Positions 42,568-46,597 of a stretch of 46,597 nt of DNA are shown here, in pieces (the stretch's first letter is position 1; each line of letters opens with the position of its first letter). The position numbers and the translations under genes are program-made. This DNA comes from Methylopumilus sp036745495 (lineage in GTDB: Bacteria; Pseudomonadota; Gammaproteobacteria; Burkholderiales; Methylophilaceae): NCBI GenBank assembly GCA_036745495.1, contig DAIOGA010000006.1, positions 1 to 46,597 on the forward strand. The letters are read 5' to 3'. Under the pieces are notes generated by a model that saw nothing but the letters and a program-made list of their open reading frames with translations, did not search any database and was not told the origin of the DNA.

Positions 42568-43606
42568 CATCCTCCAGCATATCGTCATCCATGTCGTCAC
42601 TCGATTCGTCGAGATAGTCATCAAACATGAAATCATCTTTTGTATCTATGTCATCTGATTGCTCAAGTCTAATGATCTCGAGTAAGGCTTTCATATCATT
42701 GGGTAAATCAATCGACCATTCCATGGCTTCACTCGTTAAGGGATGAATGAGTCCTAATCGAATGGCGTGAAGCGCTTGACGATGAAAGCCCAATATATGT
42801 TGTCGTAACGTATCGCTCATAGATTTAATCGGCATAATGCTTTTTAAACCGTATACAGGATCACCCACAATGGGTGCCTTTAAATATTGCATGTGAACTC
42901 GAATTTGATGGGTACGACCTGTTTCAAGATTGCATCTTAAGTAGGTGTGCACACCAAACCGCTCTAAGATTTCATAATGGGTAATCGCAGGCTTCCCTGA
43001 TAAATGAACAGCCATGCGCGTTCGAATGGATGGATGTCTTCCGATCGGTTGGTTGACTACGCCATTTTTCCATAGTTGTCCCCACACAATCGCGCGATAT
43101 TCTCTTTTCACAGTTCTGGCTTGGAGCTGTTGCACTAAATGTGTTTGCGCACTTAACGTTTTAGCCACCACTAAAAGTCCGCTGGTTTCTTTATCGAGCC
43201 TATGAACAATACCGCAGCGAGGAATATTCCCAATATCTGGAATATGATGAAGGAGCGCATTTAGAAGTGTACCGGACCAATTCCCAACCGCAGGATGTAC
43301 CACCATGCCAGCCGGTTTATTAATGACAAGCAATGTCTCATCTTCAAAAACAATATCAAGTGGAATTGCTTCTGGTAAAAAGGCGTTATTTTCTGGATTT
43401 TGTTGGACAATCACTTTAATTTCATCACCCGCATAAACTTTATGTTTTGAAGTGATCGCCGACTGGTTGACAGTCACAAATTCATTTTTAATCCACTCTT
43501 GTAATTTTGAACGTGAGAATTCTGGAAGTAGTTGTTGTAACGCGACATCTACCCTTAAGCCAGCGTGACTTTCTGGGACTACCAATAATCTTTCATCATG
43601 ATTCAT
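42560..43606 (-). CDS. rluD: 23S rRNA pseudouridine synthase RluD
   Basis: Makes pseudouridines in helix 69 of 23S rRNA. An N-terminal S4 domain (about 15-75) is followed by the RluA-type catalytic domain with D138 in HRLDKETSG. The 348 residues exceed the E. coli length of 326 because of an acidic tail from about 320 rich in D, E and M. It overlaps pgeF and is divergent from bamD, which is the conserved betaproteobacterial order. Confidence 0.95.
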   Translation of the reverse strand: MNHDERLLVVPESHAGLRVDVALQQLLPEFSRSKLQEWIKNEFVTVNQSAITSKHKVYAGDEIKVIVQQNPENNAFLPEAIPLDIVFEDETLLVINKPAGMVVHPAVGNWSGTLLNALLHHIPDIGNIPRCGIVHRLDKETSGLLVVAKTLSAQTHLVQQLQARTVKREYRAIVWGQLWKNGVVNQPIGRHPSIRTRMAVHLSGKPAITHYEILERFGVHTYLRCNLETGRTHQIRVHMQYLKAPIVGDPVYGLKSIMPIKSMSDTLRQHILGFHRQALHAIRLGLIHPLTSEAMEWSIDLPNDMKALLEIIRLEQSDDIDTKDDFMFDDYLDESSDDMDDDMLEDDE

Positions 43607-43648
43607 AATGCTATAATTCTTTGTATATTTTTATAGTTAAAGGTACGT

Positions 43649-44203
43649 ATGCGTATTCTGACAGTCGTTATTATGATGCTTTTTCTTGCGTCTTGTGCCA
43701 TTTTTGGACCCCCGACCGACTTAGATGATACGAAAGGCATGTCTGCTGATAGAATTTATGCGCTCGCTTCCGAAAAATTAACCGATAAAGATTATGAAAA
43801 AGCCATTGGTTATTTAAAAAAATTAGAGTCACGTTTTCCTAATGGTAAGTATGCAGCCCAAGCGCAACTCGATATGGCCTATGCCTACTATAAAAAAGAA
43901 GATGCAGCNNNNNNNNNNNNNNNNNNNNNNNNNNNNNNNNNNNNNNNNNNNNNNNNNNNNNNNNNNNNNNNNNNNNNNNNNNNNNNNNNNNNNNNNNNNN
44001 NNNNNNNNGAAACTTACCCTGACTCTAATTTCGTAGAAGAAGCACTTGTGATTATGATTAGTGCTTATGACAATTTAGAGATGAATGATTTAAAAGAAGA
44101 TAATTTAAGAATCTTAAAACAGAACTATCCAAATAGTGCCATGTTTACAAAAGGCAAAGATACCAAGAAAAAAGATTGGTGGAAATTCTGGGATTTTGAT
44201 TAA
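43649..44203 (+). CDS. bamD: Outer membrane assembly lipoprotein BamD (interrupted by assembly gap)
   Basis: Essential TPR lipoprotein of the Bam complex that folds outer-membrane proteins. The signal MRILTVVIMMLFLASC ends in lipobox LASC with the lipid cysteine at 16. TPR-like helices follow (SADRIYALASEKLTDKDYEK, LDMAYAYYKKEDA). After the gap comes ETYPDSNFVEEAL, the last TPR, and a tail with KKKDWWKFW. From the E. coli protein (245 residues) about 115-120 residues are missing, so the gap is truly near 350 bases. A TATAAT at 43612-43617 could be its -10. Its end overlaps the convergent der by 4 bases. Confidence 0.94.
   Translation: MRILTVVIMMLFLASCAIFGPPTDLDDTKGMSADRIYALASEKLTDKDYEKAIGYLKKLESRFPNGKYAAQAQLDMAYAYYKKEDAXXXXXXXXXXXXXXXXXXXXXXXXXXXXXXXXXXETYPDSNFVEEALVIMISAYDNLEMNDLKEDNLRILKQNYPNSAMFTKGKDTKKKDWWKFWDFD
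43909..44008. other. Assembly gap (100 N) inside bamD
   Basis: This is a nominal 100-base placeholder. Comparison with full BamD proteins implies that about 350 bases are missing; frame continues only because of the chosen gap length. Confidence 0.97.
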
Positions 44204-45630
44204 CGTTTCTTAGCTTCCGCTTTATTTTTTTCTGTCAGTTTTTTACGTAATGCATTTTTACGTCGACGCATTGATACCACACCCTCTTTAGGTTTTCTTT
44301 TTTCTTCATCAAGGTAAGGATTTTCTCCTTGCTTAAATTGCACTCTTAACGGTGTCCCTATAATTTGAAATGCTTGTCTAAAAGCCCCTTCTAGAAAACG
44401 CATGTAACTATCTTTAATCGCATTCACATGATTACCATGAATCACAATGACAGGTGGATTAGATCCCCCTTGGTGGGCATAACGTAATTTGGGGCGAATA
44501 CCTTTTGAAATGGGTGGTTGATGTTGTTGCAAGGTATCAATGAGAACGCGCGTCAATTTAGGTGTTGTCATTTTAATGAACGCACCACGATAAGCTTCGT
44601 CCACTGATTTTAAAATTTCGGTTAAACCTTTTTTCTTTAATGCTGATACGTATTGAAATTCTGCAAATTTTAAAAATTGGAGTTTACGTTGAATGTCTTG
44701 CTTGATAATGTCTCTTTCATCTTCCTTTAAACGATCCCATTTATTGATCGCCACCACAAGTGCGCGACCTGCATCTAAAATATAGGCCCCTACGTGTGCG
44801 TCTTGTTCTGTAATGCCCTCTTCTGCATCGACAACTAAAATGGCTACATTGGCTTCTTCAATCGCTTGCAACGTTTTGATGACAGAAAATTTTTCAACCG
44901 CTTCAAAGACTTTACCTTTTTTACGGATCCCCGCTGTATCGATCAGCGTGTAGCTTTTATCATTGCGCTCAATATCAATTTGAATGGAGTCCCTTGTTGT
45001 TCCAGGTTCATCAAAAGCAATGACACGATCTTCACCTAAGAATGCATTCACAAGTGTCGATTTACCGACGTTAGGACGACCTACAATGGCAATCTTTGGA
45101 ATTTTTTGGATTGATTCATCCGTTTCAACATCTTCTTTTTTGAAAGGCTCTAATGCCATCTGAATCATGTCACGCACACCTTCACCGTGTGCTGATGAAA
45201 TCCCTAAAGGATCACCTAAACCTAATTCAAAAAACTCAGCAGTCGCAATCCCTCTTTGCATACCTTCTGTTTTATTGACTAACAAATAAATATTGCGATT
45301 CATTTTGCGAAGTAAATCTGCAATGACACGATCATGCGGTGTGACACCTTGTCTACCATCCGTAATAAAAAAAATAATATCGGCTTCATCGATGGCCAAC
45401 AGTGTTTGCTTTGCCATTTCCTTTTGAATACCTTTTTCAATCAATGGCTCAAAGCCACCTGTATCGATCACGATATAGGGCATGTCACCACCTAAGCCTC
45501 GACCATAGTGACGATCACGCGTGAGTCCAGGAAGGTCAGCCACAAGAGCATCACGAGACTTCGTTAAACGATTAAATAAAGTCGATTTACCGACGTTAGG
45601 TCGGCCAACAAGGGCGATGGTGGGTAACAT
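44200..45630 (-). CDS. der: Ribosome biogenesis GTPase Der (EngA)
   Basis: Two tandem GTPase domains act in assembly of the 50S subunit. The first P-loop GRPNVGKSTLFN begins near residue 8 and the second GRPNVGKSTLVN near 184, each with DxxG and NKxD/NKW motifs. A KH-like C-terminal domain and a basic end (KKLTEKNKAEAKKR) complete the 476 residues. It follows bamB by 2 bases, the standard proteobacterial pairing. Confidence 0.98.
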   Translation of the reverse strand: MLPTIALVGRPNVGKSTLFNRLTKSRDALVADLPGLTRDRHYGRGLGGDMPYIVIDTGGFEPLIEKGIQKEMAKQTLLAIDEADIIFFITDGRQGVTPHDRVIADLLRKMNRNIYLLVNKTEGMQRGIATAEFFELGLGDPLGISSAHGEGVRDMIQMALEPFKKEDVETDESIQKIPKIAIVGRPNVGKSTLVNAFLGEDRVIAFDEPGTTRDSIQIDIERNDKSYTLIDTAGIRKKGKVFEAVEKFSVIKTLQAIEEANVAILVVDAEEGITEQDAHVGAYILDAGRALVVAINKWDRLKEDERDIIKQDIQRKLQFLKFAEFQYVSALKKKGLTEILKSVDEAYRGAFIKMTTPKLTRVLIDTLQQHQPPISKGIRPKLRYAHQGGSNPPVIVIHGNHVNAIKDSYMRFLEGAFRQAFQIIGTPLRVQFKQGENPYLDEEKRKPKEGVVSMRRRKNALRKKLTEKNKAEAKKR

Positions 45631-45632
45631 AA

Positions 45633-46597
45633 TTATTGGATTGAAATGGCGTAGAGTCCGCCGTTACGTGTTTGCGCTAAAAATTTTCCGGTTTCAAATT
45701 CAACGAGTCGACGCATAACAGGCTCATCATCTAAACGAATACGTCCTAAAAAGGCACCGGTTTCTTTATCTAAGATATGGATATAGCCTTCTAAGTCACC
45801 TACCGCCACATAATCACCCATACCAAGTGGTGTCGTGAGTTTACGATTTAAAAGATCGCCCTGACGCCAATAGGTTTTGCCTGATTCGATTGCTAAAGAA
45901 TAGACAGCACCGCCTGTGTGAGATAAATAAATTCGAGCCCCATAAATACTGATACCTGTGTAACTTGAAATATCTCGACTCCATAGCGTTCTTGAATTCA
46001 CACGGTCCACTGCTGAAATTTTACCTTGGTAAGCCACGGTATAAATATTGAGTCCATCAATCACAGGCGAACTTGTCACATCAGAGGCGCGTTCAATTTC
46101 TGTGACCCCTTTAGGTTGTGCGACAGTAATTTCCCAAAGAAGTGTTCCATTATCTTCTCGAATGGCGGCAAGTTTCCCGCCAGGAAATCCTGCGTAAATT
46201 ACACCATCACTCGCAACGACACCCACACTCGAACGTAAACTTAAAGGTGGCCCCACTCTTGAAAACGTCCATTTCTTTAATCCATCTTTGACATTAACCC
46301 CATGAATGAGATTGTCTGCTGTTCTCACAATCACTAAACCTTCATGAATGGTAGGTGCGCTTAATATTTGACTTGAGAGTCTTGTTTTCCAAAGCAATTT
46401 AGCGTTTAGATCATAGGCGACTAATAAACCGGTTGAAGTACCAATTGTCACTTCATTTACACCGACACCCACACCACCCGATAATTTTTCGCCAGTATTA
46501 ATATTCCAGATCGCTTTACCCGTCTTTAAATCTATTTTAGCGAGGCTTCCATCAGAAGAGGCTGCATATGCATCTTCCCCAATAATACCGGGAGAAA
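45633..46597 (-). CDS. bamB: Outer membrane assembly lipoprotein BamB, N-terminus beyond window
   Basis: Beta-propeller lipoprotein of the Bam complex. The reading frame stays open to base 46597, giving about 321 residues; the signal peptide and first blade lie outside. Repeated PQQ-like propeller blades are visible (DLKTGKAIWNIN, DLNAKLLWKTRLS, REDNGTLLWEI, DRVNSRTLWSRD, DKETGAFLGRI). An internal GTG at 46472 is not the true start, because the blades continue upstream of it. It is followed by der. Confidence 0.94.
   Translation of the reverse strand, partial: SPGIIGEDAYAASSDGSLAKIDLKTGKAIWNINTGEKLSGGVGVGVNEVTIGTSTGLLVAYDLNAKLLWKTRLSSQILSAPTIHEGLVIVRTADNLIHGVNVKDGLKKWTFSRVGPPLSLRSSVGVVASDGVIYAGFPGGKLAAIREDNGTLLWEITVAQPKGVTEIERASDVTSSPVIDGLNIYTVAYQGKISAVDRVNSRTLWSRDISSYTGISIYGARIYLSHTGGAVYSLAIESGKTYWRQGDLLNRKLTTPLGMGDYVAVGDLEGYIHILDKETGAFLGRIRLDDEPVMRRLVEFETGKFLAQTRNGGLYAISIQ

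Noticed and set aside
42568..42636. Longer N-terminus for PgeF
   Set aside because: The extra 23 residues are the rluD acidic tail read in another frame and do not resemble the family; MSNFFIPEWP matches the normal start.
46239..46472. bamB starting at the internal GTG 46472
   Set aside because: The frame is open to the window edge and upstream codons encode further propeller blades, so the gene is cut by the window, not short.
1..46597. CRISPR array, insertion sequence, toxin-antitoxin or phage defence cluster
   Set aside because: No regularly spaced repeats, transposase, integrase or recognisable defence genes were seen on either strand.

Overview
The window looks like a contiguous piece of chromosome from a streamlined, AT-rich betaproteobacterial methylotroph, most likely Methylophilaceae (the Ca. 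Methylopumilus / OM43 type). The evidence is a ribulose monophosphate (RuMP) gene set (tal, hxlA, hxlB), betaproteobacterial gene orders (tig-clpP-clpX-lon; mtaD-ubiG-gph; hfq-hflX-hflK-hflC-DUF2065-hisZ-purA; bamD divergent from rluD-pgeF), very short intergenic spaces and many TAATG stop/start overlaps. The taxonomic call is inference from gene content; no database was searched. No CRISPR array, prophage, transposase or insertion sequence was seen. Three 100-base N runs (3462-3561, 26608-26707, 43909-44008) are assembly gaps of nominal length that break clpX, a DUF779 gene and bamD.

Layout. 1-5706: tRNA-Val, lon, clpX, clpP, tig and tRNA-Leu, all on the minus strand: a protein quality-control block, with a heat-shock (sigma-32-like) promoter in front of lon. 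5871-11493: a plus-strand tripartite RND efflux operon (outer-membrane lipoprotein, adaptor, pump), the most accessory-looking part of the window. 11495-12877: pabB. 12982-15586: minus-strand tal-hxlA-hxlB-small membrane protein, the formaldehyde-fixing RuMP core, punctuated by strong hairpins. 15587-16063: the only gene-poor stretch over 300 bases. 16064-19242: ppsA-ppsR, PEP synthase and its regulator. 19249-24709: periplasmic glutathione peroxidase, an unknown secreted protein, class I fumarase, aconitase B, tRNA-Ser. 24914-26710: aldehyde dehydrogenase and DUF779 fragment. 26726-29424: 4.5S RNA, dnaX, ybaB, recR. 29421-37999: gph, ubiG, mtaD, purA, hisZ, DUF2065, hflC, hflK, hflX; then hfq, gltX, rimO, a ZIP transporter, pgeF, rluD (minus), bamD (plus), der and a partial bamB.

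How it works together. The RuMP enzymes condense formaldehyde with ribulose 5-phosphate and isomerise the product to fructose 6-phosphate; transaldolase helps regenerate the acceptor. PpsA with PpsR makes PEP from pyruvate for gluconeogenesis, and AcnB plus fumarase supply TCA-cycle steps. The rest is housekeeping: proteostasis, clamp loading and recombination, tRNA charging, ribosome maturation and outer-membrane assembly.

Most of the window is ordinary core genome. The signals most worth following are an A10 slippery run in dnaX with an immediate -1 stop, the hairpin-punctuated RuMP operon with its four-cysteine membrane peptide, the sigma-32-like lon promoter, a terminator running straight into the DUF779 start codon, and an RND pump with an unusual acidic pattern in TM4.
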